Both the position numbers and the translations under genes were made by a program. Shown in pieces: positions 12,801-22,947 of a stretch of 64,000 nucleotides of DNA; the stretch's first letter is position 1; the number at the start of each line of letters is the position of its first letter. The stretch lies in NCBI GenBank assembly GCA_034770075.1, contig CM068382.1:7038001-7102000 (forward strand), given 5' to 3'. The notes beneath the pieces were generated by a model, which saw nothing but the letters and a program-made list of their open reading frames with translations, did no database searches and was not told where the DNA came from. This DNA is from Aralia elata (Eukaryota > Streptophyta > Magnoliopsida > Apiales > Araliaceae).

Positions 12801-14866
12801 ACATTTGTCTGAACTGGCCTCAGAGCTTCTATTCGCCATTTCCTAATACTTTTGAGCTGTGAGTAGGTGTCATTGGCGTTGTAGTACAACTTCAGGAACT
12901 TGGAATGATGCCAACTAAAGTTTTTATATTTATTTATTATTTTGAGTGAGAACTGTTGTTATGGATTGCTTCCAAGTCAGAATTTCACGAATGATATGGT
13001 GCAGCATTTGGGGTTCAGAAAGGATGACAATTGCCTTGTAGTAAAATTTAGCTAATAGTATGCTGGTTCTAGGTATTAAGTTGGAATTTCTCTTTGGGTT
13101 TTTACCTATAGGGTAGGAGAATGACTGTAATGACCAGAGCCTAGTCCAAGCCCAAATTAAGGTTCAATCCACTGGTCTAGGGCTACTCGATTGGTGAGGA
13201 ACATGCGGAGGAAATGGTTTTGCAGTTCGGGTTTAGTGTCACTTGAAACAGTTTTGATAACATTATAAGCAAAGAGAGAAAGGGTTGTACATGGTGGTAA
13301 CAATGCCCTCTTATTCGGGAATCAGGGAGAAAGAGAGAAGGACAAATAGAAAAGAATAATGTTAATGAATAAATGTGGACTAACTACCAGATCGCATCAG
13401 GAAGTTGCAATCACGAATAATCTGATTTTCCTCTTGATTTGCATCGAGGGGTAGATACGTTAAGATCCCTGTCAATATATGATCTAACTCAAAGATTTTC
13501 AAAAGAATGGGCGACTCAAGTTTAGTCATCTCAACTTGCAAATTTTTGATACTTCAACAATTCTTTGACTTAACATCTGTTTTTACACAAAAAGAAAGTT
13601 GTTCTACCCATATGAACCAAATTATAACTGATTTGTAAGTTGTAAAGCTTTGAGCACATTTAGAACCATTTTTGTATTCATTTAGTACTAATATTTATAT
13701 GGTGTACTTGTGTTTTAGTTATGAATTATTAGTACCGTCTCCGTTCTTAGACAGTGTTGTAGTGCTGAAATTGCTGTAAATTTCTGGAGTCATTGTGAAG
13801 ATCATCTCGTTGCATAATGTTACCTTGCCACAGCCATGTGGTACTTGATTTATGATATTACTCTTCAAAGTCTTCAATCACTTCCCATTTCTGGATTGAA
13901 ACCCAGTCAGACTTCCACTCACTAAGGCAGTTTAGTTTTTGGATAAATTGAATTTTTTCATAATAGTCCCTCCAGTAAGAATCCATTATTGTCGAACAGT
14001 AACACAAGATTTCATATATTATATTTGTCAGCATGTTGCCCAAAATCAAGTCCAACAAAGTGGTTAATGCCAAGAACTTTTTACGTGCTTGTTCTTTTAA
14101 TGGTGACAATCTCACGCACTCTTGATGATATTAATTTATATATAGTTGTCACACTGACTTTTTTGATACGCTTTCTGGTTACATTTTGTGCTAAATATGT
14201 ATTAATTCGAACTCAAAAATATTCAAAAAATATCTGGAGTTGTACTTTCTTCTGGATAGAACTGTATGTTATTGCTCATCGTGGAATTGACTATTTAATC
14301 CAGCCTGATCGCGTGATGGAATTCTGCAACAACAATGATCTTCAATTAATTGTACGTGCACATGAATGTGTCATGGATGGCTTTGAGCGTTTTGCGCAGG
14401 GGCATTTAATTACCCTTTTCTCAGCGACCAATTACTGTGGTACGTTTTTGCCTTCTACTTATTACGAGATAGTAAAAGGTGACCCCAACCATTCAAGTGT
14501 GTTATTGTTTTTAATTTGTGCTGTTTCTATAGGTACTGCTAATAATGCTGGCGCAATCTTAGTCTTGGGTAGAGATCTTGTAGTAGTTCCAAAACTCATT
14601 CATCCATTGCCACCAGCAATTTCATCACCAGAAGAGTCACCTGAACGTCACATAGAAGATACATGGATGCAGGTACTACTTTCCTCTCGGTTCATTGTCT
14701 ATTCTGATATTGTTTCTCTCTCAAAGGTGTCTTACCTTGTTCTATTGGTAATCCTGTTTCCTATTGTTTTTGTCGGGATCAGGAACTTAATGCTAACAGA
14801 CCGCCAACACCAACTAGGGGTCGTCCTCAAGTTGCTAATGATAGGGGTTCACTTGCTTGGATTTAG
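860..14866 (+). CDS. BSL2/BSL3: BSL2/BSL3-type Kelch-repeat Ser/Thr protein phosphatase
   Basis: Member of the BSU1/BSL family: PPP phosphatases with an N-terminal Kelch propeller that act in brassinosteroid signalling, where family members dephosphorylate GSK3-like kinases. Exons by homology and GT-AG sites: 860-1283, 3814-3874, 4004-4082, 4191-4270, 4442-4536, 4640-4739, 5020-5089, 6013-6114, 6207-6288, 7702-7881, 9142-9415, 9520-9757, 9849-10019, 10562-10800, 11847-11931, 12040-12138, 12224-12423, 12522-12597, 14304-14439, 14533-14672, 14783-14866. They sum to 3015 nt (1004 aa), close to the ~1010 aa of BSL2/BSL3 and longer than BSL1. An N-terminal Q/P-rich extension is followed by Kelch repeats (~75-424), an Ala-rich linker, and the phosphatase with GDLHGQ (706-711), GDYVDRG (740-746), GNHE (772-775), H826 in MHGG and RAHE (903-906). 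All metal-binding motifs are intact. One oddity: the exon 5/6 junction codes Ala where I recall Gly. Confidence 0.95.
2210..2602. mobile_element. hAT-type miniature element in BSL intron 1
   Basis: The termini are imperfect inverted repeats: the left end reads CAGTGCTCTAGAAATC and the reverse complement of the right end reads CATTGCTCTAAAAATC. An 8-bp direct repeat ATTTTTTT flanks the element (2202-2209 and 2603-2610), the target-duplication size of hAT transposons. The interior has the AGGCGCC/TAGGC-rich subterminal motifs often seen in such elements, and no coding capacity. The low complexity of the target makes the TSD slightly less certain. It lies inside the 2.5-kb first intron and does not touch splice sites. 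Confidence 0.75.
3262..3370 (+). repeat. 109-bp duplication in BSL intron 1, copy 1
   Basis: This segment is repeated almost exactly at 3423-3531 (offset 161 bp), with differences only at about two positions. The two copies are separated by about 52 bases. This looks like a recent local direct duplication within the intron. Confidence 0.9.
3423..3531 (+). repeat. 109-bp duplication in BSL intron 1, copy 2
   Basis: Second copy of the segment at 3262-3370. The near identity implies that the duplication is young relative to the intron. Confidence 0.9.
11615..11656. repeat. (AT)n-(GT)n microsatellite in BSL intron 14
   Basis: An uninterrupted AT run of 26 bases (11615-11640) is followed by a GT-rich run. 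It is intronic and likely length-polymorphic. Confidence 0.9.
12598..14303 (+). other. Intron 18 of the BSL gene (1.7 kb)
   Basis: It separates the exon ending in the TFG codons from the exon starting with the PDRVMEF codons. It contains no gene that I can support. Open frames crossing its 3' part (about 13,990-14,996) merely read through exons 19 and 20 and the introns between them. Confidence 0.8.
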
Positions 14867-15500
14867 TGGATTGGTTTCTTGTTGTTTCTCCTACACACAT
14901 TCCTGGATCATGCTGCCACCTTGGAAGTTCTGGTTTTCTGTACGTAGCATGAAGCCATATGGGGTTTCCCGAGCATGTAATATCTGTTCCTGTTAGAGAT
15001 GTGAGGGTTTTGAGCACATTTGCCTTCTCCACATATCTAGCAAGACCTTCAAACAAATGAAGACATGAGCCCGAAATCCACATTGCTGTTGGCGGGGTAG
15101 TTTATTTCAGGAGGCTCTTCTGTGCTGAAAGGGTTCAGGATTCCCCAAGTAGGCGTTTGTACATTGAGCTTCAGGCAGGTATAAGTTACAGTATTGTTTG
15201 TTTTTCTTGCGCGGCCCGAGGGGGTAGTCGTGGGTATTTTTCTAGGCAGTTTTATATAAGTTTTGTTCCTCCCATTGATGTATTAATTAGTTCATCTCTT
15301 ATTTTTCTATTTTCAACAAAAAAGGAGGCGAGGTTCTAGTATAATTGGTGAGGCTTTTAATATTTAAATCTTATTGGGAGAATGTGTATCATAGAGGCGT
15401 TTCTTTGTGTAATTTGTATGTTATCTTGTACAATGCAACCTTTTTGTGTGAAGATAAGAAGCTATTTGTATGAGAATAGGTATGGCCTATTATTTGTTAG
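14867..15500 (+). other. 3' untranslated region of the BSL gene (approximate)
   Basis: Sequence after the TAG at 14864-14866 is less AT-rich than the following intergenic DNA up to about 15,250, then becomes T-rich with plant-like TTTGTA and TGTGTAA motifs around 15,380-15,470. No exact AATAAA hexamer is seen, so the end is approximate. A possible donor (CAG/GTATAAG) near 15,178 could mark a 3'-UTR intron, but I cannot confirm an acceptor. Confidence 0.4.
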
Positions 15501-18063
15501 TGTTATTTTATATCAGTTTTTTGTTATGAAATTTTTGTGCTATTAATTATCGGAATTGGCTCCTGAATCAGTTTGTAAAAAGTGAATTAATTCAGCATAA
15601 TTTCTTTCCCTCTTTTGCCATCAACAACCCCTCCATTTGAAGCGTGATTTTTGACTGGGGATATAATTTCTTCATTGTATATATCACTCCGTCTCAAATT
15701 AATTGCTCAATTTTGACCATTGTAAGTCAAATTGATTATTTTTAGAATTAATAATTAAGAACATATAAATATATTTCTAAAATTATAAAAATTGGAGTTG
15801 GTAATAAATTGTATATACTTTCTTTTGGTTATAATCTCTTCACCTATATCCTCTGCATAAAAATGAAGAAGCCTTGAATTGATGACTTTAGCCTCTTTCT
15901 TAGGGCGTTTAAAGAGTCTTGAATTGATGACTTGAGCTTTGATTACATTTATGAATTAGCCCACTATGAGTCTACTGCATTTAATTAAAAAGCTTAAGTG
16001 ATCAAAAATAAATCAAATACCGTGATATAAAATAAATCAAATACCATGATATAAAGCAGCTCTTTTTACACCATTTTGACTAAATTACACTACTTAATAA
16101 ACCGAAGGACTAAAATTTGAGATCTTGAATTTGTAAATTACTTATTTTTTTTAATAAAAAAAATAGGAATCATTTTCTCAGAAATAAGATTCAATCCTCA
16201 GTTATTATATAAAAAACTACGTGTAAAACAATTTTTCCAGATACTTTTCCTGTTCTTTTAAATATTTTTTTCCCGAGTGGTTGTCCTTTTATTAAAATAT
16301 TAAGTAAATTGAAGTATGACGTGCCTTGTGAATTTGTTGCAGCTAGTCTTTCCTTTTCTGATCAAGAATGGGGTTTTCCCATCACAAGTCATCGTCACAT
16401 AACTGCCATTTAATGTGTCGTTTATTATATTATAAATTTTTTAATTTAACTCTCCCTCACGAAAGAATTTCTTTCGCTTGTAAAATGAATAAAATGCACC
16501 GGCACCCCTTCAAGACAATCATAATAACATTTACATTCCCTCTAGATTTTTAAGTAATAATTAATACTTCTGCAAGTTTTTAAAGTTGACTAAATAGATA
16601 AAGTTATATATTTACCTTTGTACGTTATCAAATTTTAATTCATGAATAATATATATATTTTTAATTATCGTTTTTTAAAACAATCTATTTTAATTATAAT
16701 TTTATTTGTAATTAAGATAATCTCATTCAAATTGTTGGTAACTTATATAAAAAAAACTAATTTAGTTTAACTAACACATATTTTTGGATAAGTGATACAA
16801 ATATTAAGAATATTAAATTAAATTATTAATGAAGCTATTCTAAGTAGAGTGATTAAGTATGTTGATAGTTTAGGTTTTTGTGTATTATTTGAATTCTTAG
16901 TTTCATATTATGATTTTTATATATTGAATTTTTTTGAGTATATGTCAAAATTTGGGATATTTATGATTTTGATTACATTTTTTAAGATACAGTTGATGTT
17001 GTTTTTGTACAATATTGAATAAAATAAAGTATAATAATATTTATTACTACCTCTATCTTGAAAAAAGATTTTTTTAATATATATATATATATATATATAT
17101 TTGAGTAACAAGATTTGTCATTTTTACTGTAAATAATTATACTTAAATGTGACTTATGTTTAGTTTAATATTTGAGAAAAATAATTAACATAATTTTTAA
17201 TACTTTTTTATATGAATAATAAAATTCGTTCTGTAATAATAAATTTGTTTTACATAAATTTTAATATTTGGGAAAAATAATTATATTTTTTTTGCTTTAA
17301 TTTGTACTTTTTATAGGTATTAAAATTTTACTTTTTAATTACAAAAAAAAATATTTGAATGTATATTATTTTAATCTTTGAGTAATTTAATTAGCAAAAA
17401 GTGTGACTTTATTTTTTTGATAAAATAACTATTTGTTATTTTTTGACATTTATGTGATTTATTGCACAAATTCATAATTTAATTAATTAGATTAAGCTAA
17501 ATGAAAATTATAATATACAAATTTATATTTAATGAATATATTAAACATTATAATTTGAAGGGTGTATTGAACATTATATTAAAAATATTTTTGAATATTA
17601 ATTAGTCAACCATACTAAGGGTAATGAATGTTACATAGTGTAAACTAGAGAGATATTGACTGTTACTTAAAAAATTAGAAGAGTGATACGTGTTATTATA
17701 ATTATTTATAGGGGGCGTAAGTATATTTTACTCTTGTAAAATTTAGAAATAAATGACTAAATCACTATTTAGATATTATAATTTAAGTTCAAAACCGATT
17801 TTTTACCCTAAACTTTATTTTTAATTAAAAGCACTTTAATCGTTGAACGTTTAAACAATTTGCACCTTTTGTACTCTTTACATTAAAAACGAATACACCT
17901 TAGACTTTAGAATCGAGGCCCGAGGGTGCAAGTTGGTCAGACACTCAAAATTTAAGATACTTTTTAGAACTGAAATCGATTTTAAGCCTAATTAAACTAC
18001 ATGTGCAATTTGTAATTTAGTCTAAATAAATTTCCTATGTTTTTCATTTGCCCTTTACAAGTT
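15501..18063. other. AT-rich intergenic DNA
   Basis: No gene is recognisable. The stretch is very AT-rich, with an (AT)n tract at about 17,078-17,100, a 24-bp tandem duplication at 16,006-16,053 and a Stowaway-like end motif near 15,685. The reading frames here are short and composed of AT-rich codons without family similarity. Confidence 0.7.
16006..16053 (+). repeat. 24-bp tandem duplication
   Basis: Two adjacent copies of a 24-base unit differ at one position (CCGTG versus CCATG). Simple slippage-type duplication in intergenic DNA. Confidence 0.85.
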
Positions 18064-18459
18064 CAATAAGTCTACACTGACATGTTTTTGGGACATGGAA
18101 ATTGGACATTTCCATGTTCCCTTGGTTTTTTTTTTTTTTTTTTTTTTGGTATTTATTCCAAACATATTTATATTATGGATTTTAAAAAAAAAATCAAAAA
18201 AAACTGAAAAAATTAGGTGTAATTTGGATATATATCAAAAAAATGGCTGTATGGGTCCATACAACCATTTTTTTGATATATATCCAAATTACACCTAATT
18301 TTTTCAGTTTTTTTTGATTTTTTTTTTAAAATCCATAATATAAATATGTTTGGAATAAATACCAAAAAAAAAAAAAAAAAAAAAACCAAGGGAACATGGA
18401 TATTTACATGGACCGGTCCAATTTTCATGTCAAATTGGCCGGTCCGTGTAGAAGGACTC
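18064..18459. mobile_element. ~395-bp foldback MITE, copy 1 (9-bp TSD)
   Basis: A long imperfect palindrome with arms of about 145 bases runs from near 18,105 to 18,400, centred on a TATGGGTCCATA core. Outside the arms are short inverted ends (…TCTACAC / GTGTAGA…), and the right side carries a second small inverted pair around ACCGGTCCAATTTT. A 9-bp direct repeat TTACAAGTT flanks the element (18055-18063, 18460-18468), the size typical of Mutator-like elements. No real coding capacity: the open frames over it are poly-Phe/Lys artefacts of the T/A runs. Two more copies lie at 20.4-21.2 kb. Confidence 0.85.
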
Positions 18460-18803
18460 TTACAAGTTAGCAAAGTAAAGTATGTAGACTTATTTATCTT
18501 AGTTCCCAAGATTTATAAATAATTATTTTGACCTTAAAGTAGTAAGAAGAACAACGCTAATTTTGAGGGAAAAGTCAAAGGAGTGGAAGAGTAATGCTAG
18601 TATTTTATTTGTTTAGTAACCTTGCAAAATCCTAGCGGTTGAATCACGTAGTATATGCCACCGATCGATGGATGTGAGCTGAAGGAAGATTGAAGATCGT
18701 ACAAGTACTGGTATTATTTCTTTAATGAAGCAGCCCATGGCCATGAGCAGCAATTGTCGGCACCTCCATGTGACAGTCAACGGAGAGAAAAAATATTCAA
18801 TTA

Positions 18804-19066
18804 CTCCCTCATTTTTTTTAAGAGAATAAAATATATTCATTTTTATTTATCGTTTACAAATTTTAAAGAAGTATTTGTGACTTAGTTTACCATATTAATT
18901 GTCCCTATACTAAATATTAATTTATTATATTTCATCTTTTTTAATGAATTTTAAAAGATATTATTAAAATTTTATATTCATTTTAATTAATTTGACAAAA
19001 TATCAATTGCATTTTTTAATATTTATATTTTTTCTCTAAACATCAATTAAAAAGAAACTGAGAGAG
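18804..19066. mobile_element. Stowaway-like MITE
   Basis: The left end CTCCCTCATTTTTTTT and the right end AAACTGAGAGAG are inverted and flanked by TA on both sides (18802-18803, 19067-19068). The CTCCCTC-type terminus and TA target are those of Stowaway/Tc1-mariner MITEs. Length is 263 bp, non-coding. Confidence 0.6.
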
Positions 19067-19306
19067 TACTGTAGTATATAATACTCCTTCCGTTTTCGAA
19101 AAAATTGTCACCTTAGGCAAAAAAAATATCACTCATTTTATTTTTTAAGGAATATTAATATAAGTACAATAAATCAAATAATTAAGTTTAACAGTCTCTC
19201 AGAACAATATTAAATAAATATTTCACATTTGTAAGTGAGAATATAAGTGACAAATAAAGAAGAGAATGAATTATATAAGGTTGATATGTAAAACTAGTGT
19301 TTTATA

Positions 19307-19589
19307 CTCTCTCACGATAAAAGTCCTGATTGACTTTTTGCGTATATTAATTAATAAAGAGGATAAAATGACAAAATTGTCCATATTTAAATTCTCATTT
19401 AGTTACATAATTTTTTGCACATGACTAGTAATGCTCTATAAATATGCATAGGGAATAGAAATATGACAATTAATACTAAGGGTATTATGGAAAAATTATT
19501 GTAAAAAATATATTATTTAAGGTTAGTAGACATTTAACTTGAGACTACCTAAAATAGTAATAAAGACTTTTATCCTGAGACAGAGGGAG
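19307..19589. mobile_element. Stowaway-like MITE
   Basis: The left terminus CTCTCTCACGATAAAAGTC pairs with the reverse complement of the right terminus (CTCCCTCTGTCTCAGGATAA). TA dinucleotides flank it at 19305-19306 and 19590-19591. Length is 283 bp, non-coding. A lone left end of a related element (CTCCTTCCGTTTTCG) lies at about 19,084. Confidence 0.7.
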
Positions 19590-20408
19590 TACTATTCAAT
19601 AACAACATGCCATGTAAGTTATTCAGGAGAAACTCAAAATTTTCAATTTAATACAGAGTTTTGATCAAGTACTTGAATATTATTTAATGAATGAAAATGA
19701 GAAAATTTATAATCCCGATTGATGCTGTAACATTATTTTGAATCCACTTAATTTAAATTGATTTTTTCTCCATTACAATTATTGTGAAGAGATGTCTACA
19801 ATAATGAGTCTTGGACAGTTTATTTGTGAAAATATATGTATAGGCAGAAATGGACTACACCTAAAACCGGGTCAAGTTTTAATTGTTCAAGTTGACTATG
19901 TTTAATTAAATTTTTTTACCATATTAAGTACTCCTAATTACACAATCTTTTACTACAACTGAAATCATTTGATTTTCTCTTAAATTTACATATATATAGC
20001 ATGTTATTATTAGATGGTACAAAACACTGGTCTCATAAACCATTTTTATATAATTAATTTTTAATAAAGTAATAAAAATAAAAGCACAAAACTAATTCTA
20101 AGGTCTCAATCTTAATCTTAGGCGAAGATATAATGACTTTCTGATGTAATTTAAGAAAAAGGGTTTGTCCCATTTTATAACTCTACTCAAAAGAATAAGT
20201 AAAGTCCACTCATTTTCATTTTAAGAAAAGAATAAAAATAAAGAATCAAGTTTTATAAGCTACTTACCTTTTAATTCTTATCTTATTTATTTTTTAATTT
20301 ATATGAAAAAAATTAATTAAGACAAAGAGAATAAATATGAATGGTAGAGCGATGAAGTCAAATGGGGTAGCACGCCGACATCTTTCCCAATACAATACAA
20401 TTCATAAA

Positions 20409-20805
20409 GAGTGCTTCTACATGAACATGTTTTTTGGACATGGAAATTGGACATTTCCATGTTCCCTTGTTTTTTTTTTAATTTTTTTTTTTTGGTATAT
20501 ATCCAAACATATTTATACTATGGATTTATAAAAAAAAAAATAAAAAAAACAAAAAAAATTAGGTGTAATTTGGATATATATCAAAAAAATGGTTGTATGG
20601 GCCCATACAACCATTTTTTTGATATATATCCAAATTACACCTAATTTTTTTTGTTTTTTTTATTTTTTTTTTTATAAATCCATAGTATAAATATGTTTGG
20701 ATATATACCAAAAAAAAAAATTAAAAAAAAAACAAGGGAACATGGGTAAACTAGGGGACCGGTCCAATTTTTCGGTCCAATTGGCCGGTCCGCCTAGACA
20801 TACTG
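20409..20805. mobile_element. ~395-bp foldback MITE, copy 2 (9-bp TSD)
   Basis: Same architecture as the element at 18.1 kb, with a nearly perfect palindromic core around TATGGGCCCATA. It is flanked by the 9-bp direct repeat ATTCATAAA (20400-20408 and 20806-20814). The left end reads GAGTGCTTCTACA. This copy is the most divergent of the three at its right end (CCTAGACATACTG). Confidence 0.85.
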
Positions 20806-20815
20806 ATTCATAAAA

Positions 20816-21208
20816 CAATAAGTCTACACTGACATGTTTTTGGGACATGGAAATTGGACATTTCCATGTTCCCTTAGTTTTTTTTTGTTTTTTTTTGATA
20901 TTTATTCCAAACATATTTATATTATGGATTTTAAAAAAAAAATAGAAAAAATCTGAAAAAATTAGGTGTAATTTGGATATATATCAAAAAAATGGTTGTA
21001 TGGGCCCATACAAGCATTTTTTTGATATATATCCAAATTACACCTAATTTTTTCAGTTTTTTTTGATTTTTTTTTTAAAATCCATAATATAAATATGTTT
21101 GGAATAAATACCAAAAAAAAAAAAAAAAAAAAAACCAAGGGAACATGGATATTTACATGGACCGGTCCAATTTTCATGTCAAATTGGCCGGTCCGTGTAG
21201 AAGGACTC
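20816..21208. mobile_element. ~395-bp foldback MITE, copy 3 (9-bp TSD)
   Basis: Closest to copy 1: the ends read CAATAAGTCTACAC and GTGTAGAAGGACTC in both. It is flanked by the 9-bp direct repeat TTCATAAAA (20807-20815 and 21209-21217), which overlaps the right target duplication of copy 2 by eight bases. The two elements therefore sit head to tail in what was one target site. Confidence 0.85.
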
Positions 21209-21217
21209 TTCATAAAA

Positions 21218-21747
21218 CCGCCCTCATGCATTAATTAATCCATTGAAGAAGTCTTTTTGAGCTTTCCTCATCTATCAAAAACCCCTCGGAAAAAGTCCCA
21301 TTTTGTAAGTAGTACTTAATTCTCTCTCTCTAGCTCCCTCTCTCTCTCTTTTTTAAATTTATTTTTTTATTTTAATTTTCCGTATGGTGGACTTTCTGTT
21401 TATCAATAACTTACAACCTAACCTCTCCTTCATATAAAGCCTAGCTTACCCATCCACCAAATTTCATCTCATTTCATTTCTCAACTCTTCCTCTTTCAAA
21501 AAAGTCAAAAGCCTTAAAAAAAGAAGCTCTTTTTGTGCTTATTATACATATATCTTTACATGCCATTTTATTCTTTCATTCTTAGCCTGATCTTCAAAAG
21601 GCCAGATCTCGGATGTTAACGTACGCTTGATTTTGTTCACGTTCATCAAATACTTTATAAGATATCGGGTTCTATTGCTTGATTTTAATTTGTTCGCGTA
21701 CATCAGGTACGTACTTTAGATTTATTAATTATTTGGATTAATTTGAA
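21218..21747 (+). promoter_or_regulatory. Promoter and long leader of the PUB22/23-like gene
   Basis: A CATATAAAG TATA-like box lies at 21431-21439, downstream of a CT-repeat stretch (about 21,321-21,350). A start about 30 bases below the TATA would give a leader of roughly 280 nt. The leader contains two upstream ATGs and an imperfect direct repeat (CGCTTGATTTTGTTC… at about 21,624 and GCTTGATTTTAATTTGTTC at about 21,678). Foldback copy 3 ends only about 215 bp upstream of the TATA box. Confidence 0.55.
21560..21619 (+). other. Upstream ORF 1 (19 codons) in the PUB22/23-like leader
   Basis: ATG at 21560 opens a 19-codon frame (MPFYSFILSLIFKRPDLGC) ending in TAA at 21617-21619, inside the predicted leader. 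It overlaps a second mini-uORF, ATG at 21613 to TGA at 21630 (five codons). Whether they are in the transcript depends on the true start site and on any leader splicing. Confidence 0.35.
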
Positions 21748-22947
21748 ATGCAAGAAATTGATGATATTCCATCACATTTTCTATGTCCAATCTCCATGCA
21801 ACTCATGAGAGATCCAGTAACAGTTTCAACCGGTATTACATACGATCGATACAACATCGAGAAATGGCTATTCTCATGCAAGAACAACTCTTGCCCCGTC
21901 ACCAAACAACTCCTTTCCGATCCAGATCTTACCCCAAACCATACCCTTCGACGTTTAATCCAATCATGGTGCATCCTCAACAAGGTCGATCGTATCCCAA
22001 CACCCAAACAACCCCTTGACAAAACCCAAATCCTCGAACTCATCAACGAGGCCCATGAATCCCCACTAGCCCAGCTCAAATCCCTCCAAACACTCCGGTC
22101 CATTTCCCAGTCCAGCCCAATGACCAAAATGTTCTTGGAGCAAAACGGTGGTGTACAATTCTTAGCCTCAGTAATAAAGAATCAGAAATCAAATTCCTTT
22201 GAAATCATTGATGAAGCTTTGTATATTCTTCTACAGCTCCAAGTTTCAGATACATTTCTAAAACGACTGACGACAGATAACCAATTTCTCGACTCGTTAG
22301 TCCTTGTCTTGAAATGCGGGAATCACAATTCCCGAGGCAATGCAATTATGTTACTTAAGTCCATACTAAGCGTGGCCGATCCAACTCAATTAATAAACGT
22401 TGAACCTGAATCAGTAGCCGAAGTGGTTCGCATTTTACAAGACAAGATCTCAGTACAGACCTCAAAGACCGCATTGAAGATTTTGATGGAGGTTTGCAGG
22501 TGGGGCCGGAACCGGATCAAGGCCGTTGAAGCCAATGCAGTTGTTGTGTTAGTTGAGCTTCTGCTGGACACGGAGGTCGAAAGAAGGGTTTGTGAGCTAG
22601 TTTTGGTGGTGTTGGATAAGTTGTGCGGTTGCGCGGAAGGGCGAGCGGAGTTGTTGAAACACGGGGCGGGACTGGCGGTGGTTTCGAAGAAAGTGCTTAG
22701 GGTTTCTCATGTGGGAACGGATAGGGCAGTGAGGATATTGTTGTCGGTGTCTAGGTTTTCGGCGAATTCTAGGGTTTTGCAAGAAATGTTGCAGGTGGGG
22801 GTTGTTTCAAAGCTTTGTTTGGTGCTTCAAGTGGAGTGTAGTGGAAAAACAAAGGAGAGGGTTAAAGAAATACTTGGGTTGCATTCTAGGGTTTGGAGGG
22901 ATGCTCCTTGTATTCCATCTCATTTGTTATCTTCTTATCCTTCATAA
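21748..22947 (+). CDS. PUB22/PUB23: U-box/ARM-repeat E3 ubiquitin ligase, PUB22/PUB23-like
   Basis: Single-exon, 399 codons. The U-box occupies roughly residues 5-80 (IPSHFLCPISMQLMRDPVTV, then GITYDR, KWL and the CPVTKQ, LTPNHTLRRLIQSWC motifs). It is followed by Arm-type helical repeats to the end, including a WGRNRIKAVEA motif, CAEGRAE and the C-terminal L-H-x-R-V-W-x-D-x-P-C block typical of PUB22/PUB23. U-box proteins transfer ubiquitin from an E2 to substrates; Arabidopsis PUB22/23/24 are cytosolic regulators that dampen immune and drought responses. The ATG at 21748 puts the U-box at the very N-terminus as in the family, and length is slightly below Arabidopsis PUB22 (about 435). An AATAAA lies at 23062-23067. 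No intron, as usual for this class. Confidence 0.93.
   Translation: MQEIDDIPSHFLCPISMQLMRDPVTVSTGITYDRYNIEKWLFSCKNNSCPVTKQLLSDPDLTPNHTLRRLIQSWCILNKVDRIPTPKQPLDKTQILELINEAHESPLAQLKSLQTLRSISQSSPMTKMFLEQNGGVQFLASVIKNQKSNSFEIIDEALYILLQLQVSDTFLKRLTTDNQFLDSLVLVLKCGNHNSRGNAIMLLKSILSVADPTQLINVEPESVAEVVRILQDKISVQTSKTALKILMEVCRWGRNRIKAVEANAVVVLVELLLDTEVERRVCELVLVVLDKLCGCAEGRAELLKHGAGLAVVSKKVLRVSHVGTDRAVRILLSVSRFSANSRVLQEMLQVGVVSKLCLVLQVECSGKTKERVKEILGLHSRVWRDAPCIPSHLLSSYPS

Noticed and set aside
13989..14996. A 335-codon open frame on the + strand
   Set aside because: It reads through intron 18, exon 19, exon 20 and the short introns between them; only the exon parts match the phosphatase. It is not a separate gene.
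18095..18509. Open frames rich in Phe and Lys on both strands over the foldback copies (also at 20.4-21.2 kb)
   Set aside because: They are translations of poly-T/poly-A runs in the palindrome arms and appear on both strands because the DNA is self-complementary.
21738..22127. Minus-strand open frame opposite the PUB22/23-like U-box
   Set aside because: Antisense shadow of the U-box coding region; similar antisense frames occur over 32814-33933 and 58597-59390.
860..22947. Functional cluster linking the BSL phosphatase with the U-box ligases
   Set aside because: They are 7 kb apart with transposon-filled DNA between, and proximity of two unrelated plant genes is not evidence of a shared pathway.
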